From a virus, in IMG/VR virus record IMGVR_UViG_3300030333_007203, positions 981 through 38,169 of that record: a stretch of DNA of 37,189 bases; one strand, written 5' to 3'. Below, one piece after another: positions 7,132 through 15,161 of the stretch. Numbering within the stretch: the stretch's first letter is position 1; every line of letters starts with the position of its first letter. Made by a program: the position numbers and the translations under genes. Below the pieces are notes generated by a model. The model had not been told where the DNA came from and did no database searches. It worked only from the letters and a program-made list of their open reading frames with translations.

Positions 7132-8520
7132 ATGGCAAAAAAGAAAATACTTTTATTGAGTGATGACATGCGCTTACATAGTGGTGTTGGGACTGTATCA
7201 AAGGAAATTGTTAGACAGACAATTCATCATTTTGATTGGGTCCAATTAGGTGGAGCAATAAAACATCCCGAAGAGGGTAAAATAGTTGATCTAGCCGAGG
7301 ACTTTAAAAAACAGGGTGCGGTAGACCCATATTGTAAGGTATATCCAACATCGGGGTATGGAAATCCTATGCTATTAAGACAGATTATCCAAATGGAAAA
7401 TCCTGATGCCATACTTCATTTTACAGACCCAAGATTTTGGATCTGGTTATATCAAATGGAACATGAAATTAGACAAATGATGCCATTGATGTTTTATACA
7501 ATATGGGACGATTTACCATTTCCAAGATGGAATGAACCATTTTATGAATCATGTGACCAATTAATGTGTATATCAAAACAGACTACAAATATTGTTAGAA
7601 ATGTTGTAAGAAAATATCCTAAAGATAAGTGGCAAATTAATTACGTGCCTCATGGTATAAATGAAAAGGTATTCTTTCCGATAGAAGAAACGCATGATGA
7701 ATATGGTCAATATTTAAATTTCAAAGATACCTTATTTGAAAATATTGAAGAACCAAGTTTTGTAGTATATTGGAACAATAGAAATATCAGAAGAAAAAAC
7801 CCAGGGGATTTAATATTAGCATTTAATGAGTTTGTTAAAACACTACCAGAAGACGAAAAAGATGATGCATTATTATTAATGCATACTGATAAAGTTGATG
7901 ATAATGGAACTGATTTACCTGCAGTAATAAAAGAACTATGCACTGGTAGAGTGATGTTTACAGGAAAGAAAGTTACCGAAAAGGAAATGAATTATTTATA
8001 TAATATAGCAGACGTGACTGTTAATATAGCATCCAATGAAGGATTTGGATTATCGGGAGCAGAATCTTTAATGAGCGGAACACCTATTATTAATAATGTT
8101 ACGGGAGGCTTACAAGATCATTGTGGATTTATGGATGATGATGGTAATTATCTTACTGAGGATGATTTCAATGCAGAATGGGGATCTAATCATGATAAGA
8201 GATACCAGAAATGTGGAGTTTGGGCAAAACCAGTATTCCCATCTAATAGATCATTACAAGGTTCGCCTGCAACACCATATATATTTGATGATAGATGTAA
8301 ATTTGAACATGTTGCTAAACGATTGAGAGAATGGTATGATACATCTAAAGACCAAAGAAGAGAATATGGATTGAGAGGAAGAGAGTTTGTTACAGATCCT
8401 AAAATCGGAATGTCCGCAACTGAAATGGGACATAGATTTATTAAGCATATAGATTCAACTTTAGATAAATGGACACCAAAAGCTAAACACACATTATATA
8501 ACGTAGGAGAGATGATATGA
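7132..8520 (+). CDS. Glycosyltransferase, GT-B fold, GT4-like
   Basis: 462 residues. The N-terminus has K-I-L-L-L-S-D-D followed by a glycine loop H-S-G-V-G-T-V-S-K-E, the acceptor-side opening of GT4 enzymes. The donor-side E-x7-E motif is E303-G-F-G-L-S-G-A-E311-S, then G-T-P-I-I-N-N-V-T-G-G. A C-terminal helix carries R-E-Y-G-L-R-G-R-E-F-V. It should transfer a sugar from a nucleotide donor with retention. It is the first enzyme of the glycan island, with AAGGAG upstream, and its stop overlaps the next glycosyltransferase (ATGA). Donor and acceptor cannot be read from sequence. The segment between the E-x7-E motif and the C-terminal helix, with many Asp and Asn, is longer than usual. Confidence 0.87.
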   Translation: MAKKKILLLSDDMRLHSGVGTVSKEIVRQTIHHFDWVQLGGAIKHPEEGKIVDLAEDFKKQGAVDPYCKVYPTSGYGNPMLLRQIIQMENPDAILHFTDPRFWIWLYQMEHEIRQMMPLMFYTIWDDLPFPRWNEPFYESCDQLMCISKQTTNIVRNVVRKYPKDKWQINYVPHGINEKVFFPIEETHDEYGQYLNFKDTLFENIEEPSFVVYWNNRNIRRKNPGDLILAFNEFVKTLPEDEKDDALLLMHTDKVDDNGTDLPAVIKELCTGRVMFTGKKVTEKEMNYLYNIADVTVNIASNEGFGLSGAESLMSGTPIINNVTGGLQDHCGFMDDDGNYLTEDDFNAEWGSNHDKRYQKCGVWAKPVFPSNRSLQGSPATPYIFDDRCKFEHVAKRLREWYDTSKDQRREYGLRGREFVTDPKIGMSATEMGHRFIKHIDSTLDKWTPKAKHTLYNVGEMI

Positions 8521-9848
8521 AACCGATATTACTAATACAGGGACCAATAGCAACTAGATCTGGGTATGGTGATCACACAAGGGATATAACTAAATCTGTA
8601 ATTGATTTATATAGTGATAAATATGATATCAAGATAATAAGTATGAGATGGGGTGATTGTCCTATGACAGGTTTAGATAAATCTAATCCCGATCATTTGA
8701 AGATGATACATCGTATTCTAAAACAGCCCACATTACCAAAACAGCCTGATGTATTTATTCAAGTATCTGTGCCGAATGAATTTCAAAAAGTTGGAAAATA
8801 TAATATAGGTGTAACTGCAGGTATAGAAACAACAGCATGCTCTATGCCATGGATTGAAGGATTGAATAGAATGGATTTAAATATAGTCCCATCAGTTCAC
8901 TCAAAACATGTTTTTGATTCAATAGCATTTGATCGAATAGATAGAGAAACTCAAGCAAAAGCTGGTACTCTTAAAGTAGAAACGCCTATTGAAGTTTTAT
9001 TTGAAGGCCTTGATACAGCTATATATAAAAAGACAAATGAAATTCCTGAAACAATTAAGGATTCATTAGGGGATATAAAAGAGCAATTTTGCTTTCTATT
9101 TGTAGGTCATTGGTTGCAAGGTGCACCTGGGCACGACAGAAAGGATATTTTTACTTTAATTGAAACGTTTTGTGAAGCATTTAAAAATAAACAAACAAAA
9201 CCAGCTCTTATATTAAAAACTAGCGGAGCAACATTTTCTATTATAGATAGGAATGATATGACACGAAAGATCAATTCAGTTATTCAAAAATATGGCAAAT
9301 CAGCACCATCAGTATATTTGTTACATGGTGATATGACACAGGAAGAAATTAATGGTTTATATAATCATCCGAAAGTTAAGGCGCATATTAGTTTTACTAA
9401 AGGAGAGGGTTTTGGAAGACCATTACTAGAAGCATCTGTAAGCCAAAAACCAGTAATTGCTACAAATTGGTCAGGTCATATAGATTTCTTAAAACATTCG
9501 ATAATGCTTCCTGGAGAGTTAAAAAATGTCCATAAAACTGTTGTATGGAAGGATGTGATAATTCCTGAATCAAAGTGGTTTTATGTGAATACTAATTTTG
9601 CAAAAAAGACGATGAAAGAAATTGTTAAGCATTATAAGAAATCACTTCCAGCAGCTAGATTGCAAGCAAAATATAGTAATGATAATTTTAGTTTAGATAA
9701 GATGACAGAAGAATTAAAGAAAATATTTGAAAAATATGTTCCTGAACCATCTGAACAAGTAAAATTAAATTTACCTAAATTAAATATGGGATCAACAGAT
9801 ACTAAAGTGCCTGGATTAAAATTACCCAAATTAAAAAAAGTAGAATAA
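8517..9848 (+). CDS. Glycosyltransferase, GT-B fold, GT4-like, with basic C-terminal tail
   Basis: 443 residues. The N-terminal loop R-S-G-Y-G-D-H-T-R mirrors the preceding enzyme, and the donor motif is E297-G-F-G-R-P-L-L-E305, followed by K-P-V-I-A-T-N-W-S-G-H. The two adjacent enzymes probably act in sequence on the same acceptor. The last 30 residues are an unusual low-complexity tail with two copies of L-x-L-P-K-L separated by a Gly-Ser-Thr-Asp linker; it is lysine and leucine rich and probably lies outside the catalytic fold, perhaps as a membrane or partner contact. The 5' end overlaps its neighbour by four bases. Confidence 0.85.
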   Translation: MKPILLIQGPIATRSGYGDHTRDITKSVIDLYSDKYDIKIISMRWGDCPMTGLDKSNPDHLKMIHRILKQPTLPKQPDVFIQVSVPNEFQKVGKYNIGVTAGIETTACSMPWIEGLNRMDLNIVPSVHSKHVFDSIAFDRIDRETQAKAGTLKVETPIEVLFEGLDTAIYKKTNEIPETIKDSLGDIKEQFCFLFVGHWLQGAPGHDRKDIFTLIETFCEAFKNKQTKPALILKTSGATFSIIDRNDMTRKINSVIQKYGKSAPSVYLLHGDMTQEEINGLYNHPKVKAHISFTKGEGFGRPLLEASVSQKPVIATNWSGHIDFLKHSIMLPGELKNVHKTVVWKDVIIPESKWFYVNTNFAKKTMKEIVKHYKKSLPAARLQAKYSNDNFSLDKMTEELKKIFEKYVPEPSEQVKLNLPKLNMGSTDTKVPGLKLPKLKKVE

Positions 9849-9851
9849 GTC

Positions 9852-10367
9852 ATGAAAGAAGAAAATATAGAAGAACAAATGAAAAGATTGGTTGCTGAGG
9901 AACCTGAAAAAATCATATCACCATTCACTGGTAAAAATAATTGCTTTGTGCAACGAATGAATGGATTGGAATCTTACCTATGCATGGATTCGGGTTATAC
10001 AACTAATACATCATATAAGAAAGGATCAGATGTTATAAAGGATGCAGAAAGCAAAGCTCCTAAACTAGTGCGAGATTTACAATATGAAGATACGGAACGT
10101 GGATTAATATGGTTCCCATCTGTCGTACAAGTTCCAGGAATTGGTATGATATTCCCGGACGGATCGAGCGTAGATGATTGGGGATATTCAGTAGCTAAGC
10201 AAATAGCCATACCTACAGAAGAACAAAAAAACTTTCCAGTTCCCGGAAAAGAAGGTGCATATTATCAATCAAGATTGGATATGGAAAATTTAAAAACATT
10301 TGATAAAATGAAATTTGAAGATGCATGTGAGGAGCTTAAAATTATAGAGGATGTAGAAAATGTCTAA
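9852..10367 (+). CDS. Unknown protein, 171 residues
   Basis: The N-terminus is acidic and helical (E-E-N-I-E-E-Q-M-K-R-L). A mixed globular part follows with S-P-F-T-G-K-N-N-C, G-L-I-W-F-P-S-V-V-Q-V-P-G-I-G-M-I-F-P-D-G and W-G-Y-S-V-A-K-Q-I, and the end is acidic again. The S-P-F-T-G-K start and the G-L-I-W-F-P strand look like conserved core elements, and two cysteines (C-F-V and L-C-M-D) might pair or bind metal, but I recognise no family. It starts three bases after the previous stop and overlaps the next gene by eight bases. It is soluble, with no membrane segment. Its position between glycosyltransferases does not prove a role in glycan work. Confidence 0.7.
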   Translation: MKEENIEEQMKRLVAEEPEKIISPFTGKNNCFVQRMNGLESYLCMDSGYTTNTSYKKGSDVIKDAESKAPKLVRDLQYEDTERGLIWFPSVVQVPGIGMIFPDGSSVDDWGYSVAKQIAIPTEEQKNFPVPGKEGAYYQSRLDMENLKTFDKMKFEDACEELKIIEDVENV

Positions 10368-10890
10368 ACTAAAGGAACATGTATTAAATGTAAATTATAT
10401 CGAAGCTGGTATGATTATCAGATTTAATTATAAAAAAGTCAATGGTCAAAAAAGGGATTATATGGTGGTTGTAGTGGATAAGAACCATGATGGAAAAATG
10501 CATGCAATTAATGCCCGAGAAGTATCGCCTGAACAGTTGGCCCAGGGAGGTGTAAAAATCAGCGAGCGCTTAAAAAGGGCAAGAAATATAGAAATTCCAA
10601 TTATTGAAAATATGGAACATGCACCCACACAGGGGTATAGAACATTTATAGTGGGTAACATAAATGACGTATTTGCTATAGAATGGCCATTTCCAAAACC
10701 ACAAATTGATGCAACCAAAGATCTTGATATACCTAAGAGTGCTATTGAAGGTCAAAAAACTATCGAAGCTGTTAAGGCCGGTGGTGCAGTTGATGAACAA
10801 GTAGAACAGGAAGTTAGAGCTACGAATGATGATGTTATTGTTCAGAAAATTAAAGAACAAATGAAGGACAAATTTAATTTAGAGGAATAA
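10360..10890 (+). CDS. Unknown protein, 176 residues
   Basis: The N-terminal half reads as a small beta-barrel-like domain: M-I-I-R-F-N-Y-K-K-V-N-G, R-D-Y-M-V-V-V-V-D-K-N-H-D-G-K-M-H-A-I-N-A-R-E, and later Y-R-T-F-I-V-G-N-I-N-D-V. That is a pattern of alternating strands with a D-K-N-x-D-G-K turn. The C-terminal third is charged and helical (E-Q-V-E-Q-E-V, K-I-K-E-Q-M-K-D-K-F) and may form a coiled coil. I recognise no family. It overlaps the preceding unknown gene by eight bases and the GT2 gene follows after four, so the pair of unknowns is translated with the glycosyltransferases. Confidence 0.7.
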   Translation: MSKLKEHVLNVNYIEAGMIIRFNYKKVNGQKRDYMVVVVDKNHDGKMHAINAREVSPEQLAQGGVKISERLKRARNIEIPIIENMEHAPTQGYRTFIVGNINDVFAIEWPFPKPQIDATKDLDIPKSAIEGQKTIEAVKAGGAVDEQVEQEVRATNDDVIVQKIKEQMKDKFNLEE

Positions 10891-10894
10891 AAAT

Positions 10895-11524
10895 ATGAAA
10901 ATAAGTTACGCGATACCAGTATGCAATGAGCATAAGGAAATAGACAAATTATTATCATTCTTATTTGAACATAAAAGACCAGAAGATGAAGTAGTAGTTC
11001 AGAAAGATAAGGATAACTGCACGGATGAAGTATGGGATGTTTGTGAAAGATATGAAAACAGACCAGCAATAGAATATTCACATAGCTGTTATGAATTAAA
11101 TAAGAATTTTGCAGCTTATAAAAATAATCTTAATAAGATATGCAAGGGAGATTGGATATTTCAGATAGATGCAGATGAAATACCGAATGAATATTTAATA
11201 AAGGCACTACCTTTTATTTTAGAAGCTAATCCGGAAACAGAAGCTTATTGGGTTCCTAGAGTAAATACAGTTGCAGGAATTACAGATGAACATATTGCAA
11301 AATGGGGATGGAAACTTAATGAAAATGGTTGGGTAAACTTTCCAGATTGGCAAATGAGAATATATAAAAACTCAGAAAATATTTATTGGATAAAACCAGT
11401 TCACGAACAATTAAAAGGTTATACTAAATTCGCGAATCTTCCAGCAGAAGAAAAATTTGCACTATATCACCCAAAAGATATAGGAAGGCAGGAGAAACAA
11501 AACGCATTTTATGATACTATATAA
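10895..11524 (+). CDS. Glycosyltransferase, GT-A fold, GT2-like
   Basis: 209 residues. It opens with the GT2 strand I-S-Y-A-I-P-V-C-N-E and carries the metal-binding D-x-D as Q-I-D92-A-D94-E at the end of a G-D-W-I-F strand. Downstream elements include W-V-P-R-V-N and V-H-E-Q-L. It is short for GT2 but covers the catalytic domain. Such enzymes invert the anomeric centre, using nucleotide sugars such as UDP-GlcNAc or UDP-Glc; specificity is not readable. It is the last gene of its transcription unit: a promoter-like element lies in the 44-base gap that follows. Confidence 0.82.
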   Translation: MKISYAIPVCNEHKEIDKLLSFLFEHKRPEDEVVVQKDKDNCTDEVWDVCERYENRPAIEYSHSCYELNKNFAAYKNNLNKICKGDWIFQIDADEIPNEYLIKALPFILEANPETEAYWVPRVNTVAGITDEHIAKWGWKLNENGWVNFPDWQMRIYKNSENIYWIKPVHEQLKGYTKFANLPAEEKFALYHPKDIGRQEKQNAFYDTI

Positions 11525-11525
11525 T

Positions 11526-11554
11526 TTGGATAATTGAAAAATAATTTGTATATT
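11526..11554 (+). promoter_or_regulatory. Putative sigma70-like promoter inside the glycan island
   Basis: TTGGAT (11526-11531), a 17-base spacer, TATATT (11549-11554), within TTTGTATATTA (11545-11555), identical to the strings at 302 and 3208. A start near 11561 leaves only about eight bases before the ATG at 11569, with no ribosome site. The -35 match is partial (TTG only). It would split the island into two transcription units. Confidence 0.45.
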
Positions 11555-11568
11555 AAAAATAAAAAGTT

Positions 11569-12546
11569 ATGGAAGATTATAATGGTAAGCCGACAATATT
11601 AATAACAGGCGGTACAGGATCATTAGGACAAGCACTTATTAAGCGACTTAAATCATCATGCACATTAATCGTATATAGTCGTGATGAAGGCAAGCAAGCT
11701 ATTATATTTAATGATAGTCCTGATATTGTCAGAGTCATTGGTGATATTAGAGATTATGATAAATTTAATGTTACATTAAAACGTCACAAGCCGGATTATA
11801 TCATCCACACTGCGGCACTTAAACGCATTGATGATATGGAAATTCATCCTGATGAATGTGTAAAAACAAATATACAAGGTTCGGAAAATGTTGCAAGAGC
11901 AGCGTTAGAAAACAACATTAAAAAGTGCATTTTAGTTTCAACAGACAAGGCATGCCAACCAGTTAATGTTTATGGTTCTAGTAAATTTATTGCAGAAAGA
12001 ATATTTACAAATTATGATTATAACTCTAACACAACTATATTCTCATCTGTTAGATATGGAAATGTAATTGCATCCAGGGGGTCTTTTATCCCATTATGGT
12101 TAGAAATGATTAAGGATGGTCAGGAATTAAGAGTAACCTCAGAAGAAATGACTAGATTTTTATTCACGTTAGATGACGCTGTAGACGCTGTTACAAGCGC
12201 ATTAAGCGCATCAATCGGTGGAGAGGTCTTTGTACCACAGATTAACTCTTACACTCTTCCGTCATGTATAAAAGCTTTAGAAACAATATTAGGTATGAAG
12301 GCTAAAACTAAAGTAACTGGTCTTAGGCCGGGTGAAAAATTGCATGAGGATATGCTAGCTAAAACTGAATTAGATTATACATACAAGGTCCCTGATATAA
12401 ATTTATTACAAATTAGACCTCAGTATACTAAAAAAACTTATCAGGATTGGGAATTGTATAAAGGATCTGAGTTTAACTCAGCGTTATATGTTAGTAATGA
12501 TAATGTAGAATTAATCGATTTGATAACAAGGGGATTAAAATGCTAA
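11569..12546 (+). CDS. NDP-sugar 4,6-dehydratase, PseB/FlaA1-like (extended SDR)
   Basis: 325 residues. The NAD-binding loop is G14-G-T-G-S-L-G20. The motif S-T-D126-K127-A with Y135-G-S-S-K139 is typical of PseB/FlaA1/CapE enzymes, where D-K replaces the usual S-S before the Y-x-x-x-K pair. Later elements M-T-R-F and R-P-G-E-K-L-H-E are also family marks. Known members remove water from UDP-GlcNAc to give a 4-keto-6-deoxy sugar, with C5 inversion in PseB, as the first step to pseudaminic acid or to FucNAc-type sugars. The RmlD-like reductase and the NeuB-like synthase follow directly. No ribosome site is visible and the leader may be very short. Confidence 0.85.
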   Translation: MEDYNGKPTILITGGTGSLGQALIKRLKSSCTLIVYSRDEGKQAIIFNDSPDIVRVIGDIRDYDKFNVTLKRHKPDYIIHTAALKRIDDMEIHPDECVKTNIQGSENVARAALENNIKKCILVSTDKACQPVNVYGSSKFIAERIFTNYDYNSNTTIFSSVRYGNVIASRGSFIPLWLEMIKDGQELRVTSEEMTRFLFTLDDAVDAVTSALSASIGGEVFVPQINSYTLPSCIKALETILGMKAKTKVTGLRPGEKLHEDMLAKTELDYTYKVPDINLLQIRPQYTKKTYQDWELYKGSEFNSALYVSNDNVELIDLITRGLKC

Positions 12547-13271
12547 TAACAGGAGCAAATGGGATGTTGGGGAAATCTTTATCAAAATTATTTCCAGAGT
12601 CTACCTTATTAAATGGGAAGAAAGACTTAGACCTAACAAATATAAAAGAAACTAATAAATGGTTTAAAGATAAGCACTTTGATACAATAATTCATTGTGC
12701 TGGTTTTACTGATTTAAATTATTGTGATGACAATCTAGAAGCTGCAAGAATACTGCATTCGGAAATAGTAGATCATTTATGTAAATATTGCAACAGACTT
12801 ATTTATATATCAACTAATCCTACAAAAGATACGAGAACATATTATCTGACTAAACAGGAGGGGGAAAAAAGAACTTTGCTAAACAGTTCCTCAAATATTG
12901 TTGTGAGAACTAATATATATGGAAAGGGTGGATTAGTAGAATGGGCTGTGTCAAATTTAAAGAATGATATTGCAATTAATGGTTATCCGAATGTATTATT
13001 TAATGCAGTTCATGTAAACCAATTATCTAGTGTAATAAAGGAATTACTTTCAAGCTCCTTTTTAAAGCAAAATCCGGGCGTAATAAATATAGCCGGAAAC
13101 TATGTTATATCTAAATATGACTTTATACGGGCAGTAGCTAATTATTTAAATTTAGATGATAAATTAATAGTAGAATCATTGTCTTCAAAGCCACAAGATT
13201 TGGTAATAGAGTCTTTCCGTGGTATATCATTAATTGAAGGCTTAAACATGTTAAAAAAAGATTATGAATAA
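12540..13271 (+). CDS. RmlD-like NDP-4-keto sugar reductase (SDR)
   Basis: 243 residues, a compact extended SDR, shorter than the ~290 residues of RmlD. The cofactor loop is T-G5-A-N-G-M-L-G11, and the catalytic pair is Y101-x-x-x-K105. Further RmlD features are D-T-I-I-H-C-A-G-F-T-D with Y-C-D-D-N, matching the A-x-T-x-V-D-x-(A/C) region, and V-H-V-N-Q-L. It would reduce the 4-keto group made by the upstream dehydratase, giving a 6-deoxy sugar. The start overlaps the dehydratase stop and the end overlaps the NeuB-like gene, so the three are tightly coupled. The exact sugar cannot be told. An epimerase or dehydratase activity is a less likely alternative. Confidence 0.78.
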   Translation: MLITGANGMLGKSLSKLFPESTLLNGKKDLDLTNIKETNKWFKDKHFDTIIHCAGFTDLNYCDDNLEAARILHSEIVDHLCKYCNRLIYISTNPTKDTRTYYLTKQEGEKRTLLNSSSNIVVRTNIYGKGGLVEWAVSNLKNDIAINGYPNVLFNAVHVNQLSSVIKELLSSSFLKQNPGVINIAGNYVISKYDFIRAVANYLNLDDKLIVESLSSKPQDLVIESFRGISLIEGLNMLKKDYE

Positions 13272-14286
13272 AACATATTTTATAGCAGACATAGCAGCTA
13301 ATCATGATGGTGATTTAGATAGAGCTAAACATTTATGCCTTTTAGCAAAACATGCAGGGGCTGATGCGGCTAAATTTCAACACTTTAATGCGCAGACTAT
13401 AGTAAGTGATAAGGGATTTAAGGATCTAAATTCACAACAATCACATCAGGCATCATGGAAAAAATCTGTGTTTGAAGTATATGAAGACGCATCAGTGCCA
13501 TTAGATTGGACACCTGAATTAAAAAAGTATTGTGATGAAATTGGTATAGATTTTTTTACTACTCCATATGATTTAGATTATGTTGATTACTTGGATGACT
13601 ATGTTAGTTGTTATAAAATAGGATCTGGAGATATTACATGGCATAAGATGCTTCATAAAGTTGCAACAAAGGGAAAACCTGTAATGATAGCTACAGGCGC
13701 AAGCACATTAATGGAAGTTACACAGGCTGTAGATTTATTACTTGCGTATGATATAGAAATATGCCTAATGCAATGTAATACTAATTATACCGGAAATGCA
13801 GAAAATTTTAAGTATATTAATTTAAACGTTCTGAATGATTATAAAAAATTATGGCCAAATATAAAATTAGGTTTAAGCGATCACACACCTGGAGACATAA
13901 CAGTATTAGGAGCTGTTGCTATGGGCGCAACTGTAGTTGAAAAACACTTTACAGACGATAACCTTAGAGATGGTCCCGACCATCCTTTTTCTATGGACCC
14001 ATTAAGCTGGAAAATGATGGTTGATAATACTAGAGTGCTAGAAAAAGCTTTAGGAAGTCCCCATAAGAAGGTGGAAGATAATGAATCAGAGACGGTAATA
14101 CTGCAGAGAAGATCTATAAGGGTCAATAAAGATTTATCTAAAAATCATATATTAACAGAAGATGATTTAATAGAACTTAGACCATGCCCTAAAGATGCAA
14201 TACCACCAAGTGAGGATTTAATAGGAAAGTCTTTATCTAAAGATATTAAACAAAATGATTATTTAACATATAAACACATCGAGTAA
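13264..14286 (+). CDS. Nonulosonic (sialic-type) acid synthase, NeuB/PseI/LegI-like, with SAF domain
   Basis: 340 residues, the usual family size. The TIM-barrel catalytic domain (to ~275) shows F-I-A-D-I-A-A-N-H-D-G-D at the start, A-D-A-A-K-F-Q, F-F-T-T-P-Y-D, Y-K-I-G-S-G-D, P-V-M-I-A-T-G-A-S, L-S-D-H-T-P-G and V-V-E-K-H-F-T. A C-terminal SAF (antifreeze-like) domain starts at about R-R-S-I (281). It condenses phosphoenolpyruvate with a 6-carbon amino sugar to make a 9-carbon acid. Neuraminic, legionaminic and pseudaminic synthases are hard to tell apart by eye; the PseB-like neighbour hints at the pseudaminic type. A CMP-sugar synthetase follows one small gene later. Confidence 0.92.
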   Translation: MNKTYFIADIAANHDGDLDRAKHLCLLAKHAGADAAKFQHFNAQTIVSDKGFKDLNSQQSHQASWKKSVFEVYEDASVPLDWTPELKKYCDEIGIDFFTTPYDLDYVDYLDDYVSCYKIGSGDITWHKMLHKVATKGKPVMIATGASTLMEVTQAVDLLLAYDIEICLMQCNTNYTGNAENFKYINLNVLNDYKKLWPNIKLGLSDHTPGDITVLGAVAMGATVVEKHFTDDNLRDGPDHPFSMDPLSWKMMVDNTRVLEKALGSPHKKVEDNESETVILQRRSIRVNKDLSKNHILTEDDLIELRPCPKDAIPPSEDLIGKSLSKDIKQNDYLTYKHIE

Positions 14287-14290
14287 AATT

Positions 14291-14485
14291 ATGGCAAAAA
14301 GAACAGATTTAGAAATAATAGACGAAGTACAACAAGTTAGAAAGAAAAATAATGTTAATTGGATGGATATTTTAAGATTAGCATTTAAACACGCACCAGA
14401 TGAAGCTAGAAAGCTTATGGGAAAGGTTAATGACTATGATGGAAAAATTTCAACTTTATTAAAAGAATTATCTGAAAATGAGTAA
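14291..14485 (+). CDS. Small helical protein between nonulosonate synthase and CMP-sugar synthetase
   Basis: 64 residues, with a pattern of I-D-E-V-Q-Q-V-R-K-K-N-N, V-N-W-M-D-I-L-R-L-A-F, P-D-E-A-R-K-L-M and Y-D-G-K-I-S-T-L-L-K-E-L. It is all helical, with a tryptophan in a conserved-looking N-V-N-W-M-D-I motif and no membrane segment. It begins four bases after the NeuB-like gene and overlaps the CMP-synthetase by eight bases. I recall small proteins of this type in marine nonulosonic-acid operons but cannot name a family. A helper or binding subunit for one of its neighbours is possible. Confidence 0.72.
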   Translation: MAKRTDLEIIDEVQQVRKKNNVNWMDILRLAFKHAPDEARKLMGKVNDYDGKISTLLKELSENE

Positions 14486-15161
14486 AAATATACATGATAT
14501 TTTATTTGTAACTCAGGCAAGATTGGAATCTGAAAGGGTTCCTGGAAAGATGATTCGACCATTTGCAGGATCTAATTTACTTGATATTTTAATTAATAAG
14601 GTTAAGAAATCAAAAATAATACCTCTAGCAAATTTTTATTTATCAGTGCATGATAAAGAATTAATAGATTTGGGAAATAGGCATGGGATAATGACTTTTC
14701 CGAGAAGTAAGGAATCAGCATTGGCTGAAAATAATATATCTTCTATGTTCGAATGGTGGAATAAATTAGAATTTAAATATGTAGTATTATTATCAGCTTG
14801 TAATCCTTTACTCACTATAGAGACTATAGACAAGTTTGTAGAGCATTTTTTAGATTCAGACAAAGAAGGATGTTTTGGTGTTATAGCAAAAAAACAATAT
14901 TTCTGGAATCATAGGGAAGAGATGATATCAGATTGGCCCGAACATCAAAAAATTATGAATACTAAGGACATGAACGTAACATATGAAGCAGCACATTGTT
15001 TATATGCTTCGCGAATGGATATTATAGGTCAGGGTTATTGGATGGATAAAAATACTCCACCCAAACCTGAATTATTTGTTATTGAAAATGAAATAGAAAC
15101 TTTTGATATAGATTATGAATGGCAATTCGAGGTAGGTGAACAATTATATTTAAGAAAATGA
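14478..15161 (+). CDS. CMP-nonulosonate (acylneuraminate) cytidylyltransferase, NeuA/PseF-like
   Basis: 227 residues, the size of bacterial CMP-sialate synthetases. The N-terminus has the nucleotide-binding loop T-Q-A-R-L-E-S-E-R-V-P-G-K-M, the family's A-R-x-x-S-x-R-x-P-x-K, and the C-terminus has I-E-T-F-D-I-D-Y-E-W-Q-F, matching the I-D-x-x-x-D-(F/L) metal-binding end. Central parts include A-C-N-P-L-L, in place of the usual (D/P)-T-(S/N)-P-L. It activates the 9-carbon acid with CTP to give a CMP donor. It is coupled to the NeuB-like gene by overlaps through a small gene, and the next gene may encode the transferase that uses the donor. Confidence 0.87.
   Translation: MSKNIHDILFVTQARLESERVPGKMIRPFAGSNLLDILINKVKKSKIIPLANFYLSVHDKELIDLGNRHGIMTFPRSKESALAENNISSMFEWWNKLEFKYVVLLSACNPLLTIETIDKFVEHFLDSDKEGCFGVIAKKQYFWNHREEMISDWPEHQKIMNTKDMNVTYEAAHCLYASRMDIIGQGYWMDKNTPPKPELFVIENEIETFDIDYEWQFEVGEQLYLRK

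Noticed and set aside
8096-8326. 76-codon + strand frame inside the first GT4 gene
   Set aside because: A shadow of the well-supported glycosyltransferase in another frame; low-complexity product.
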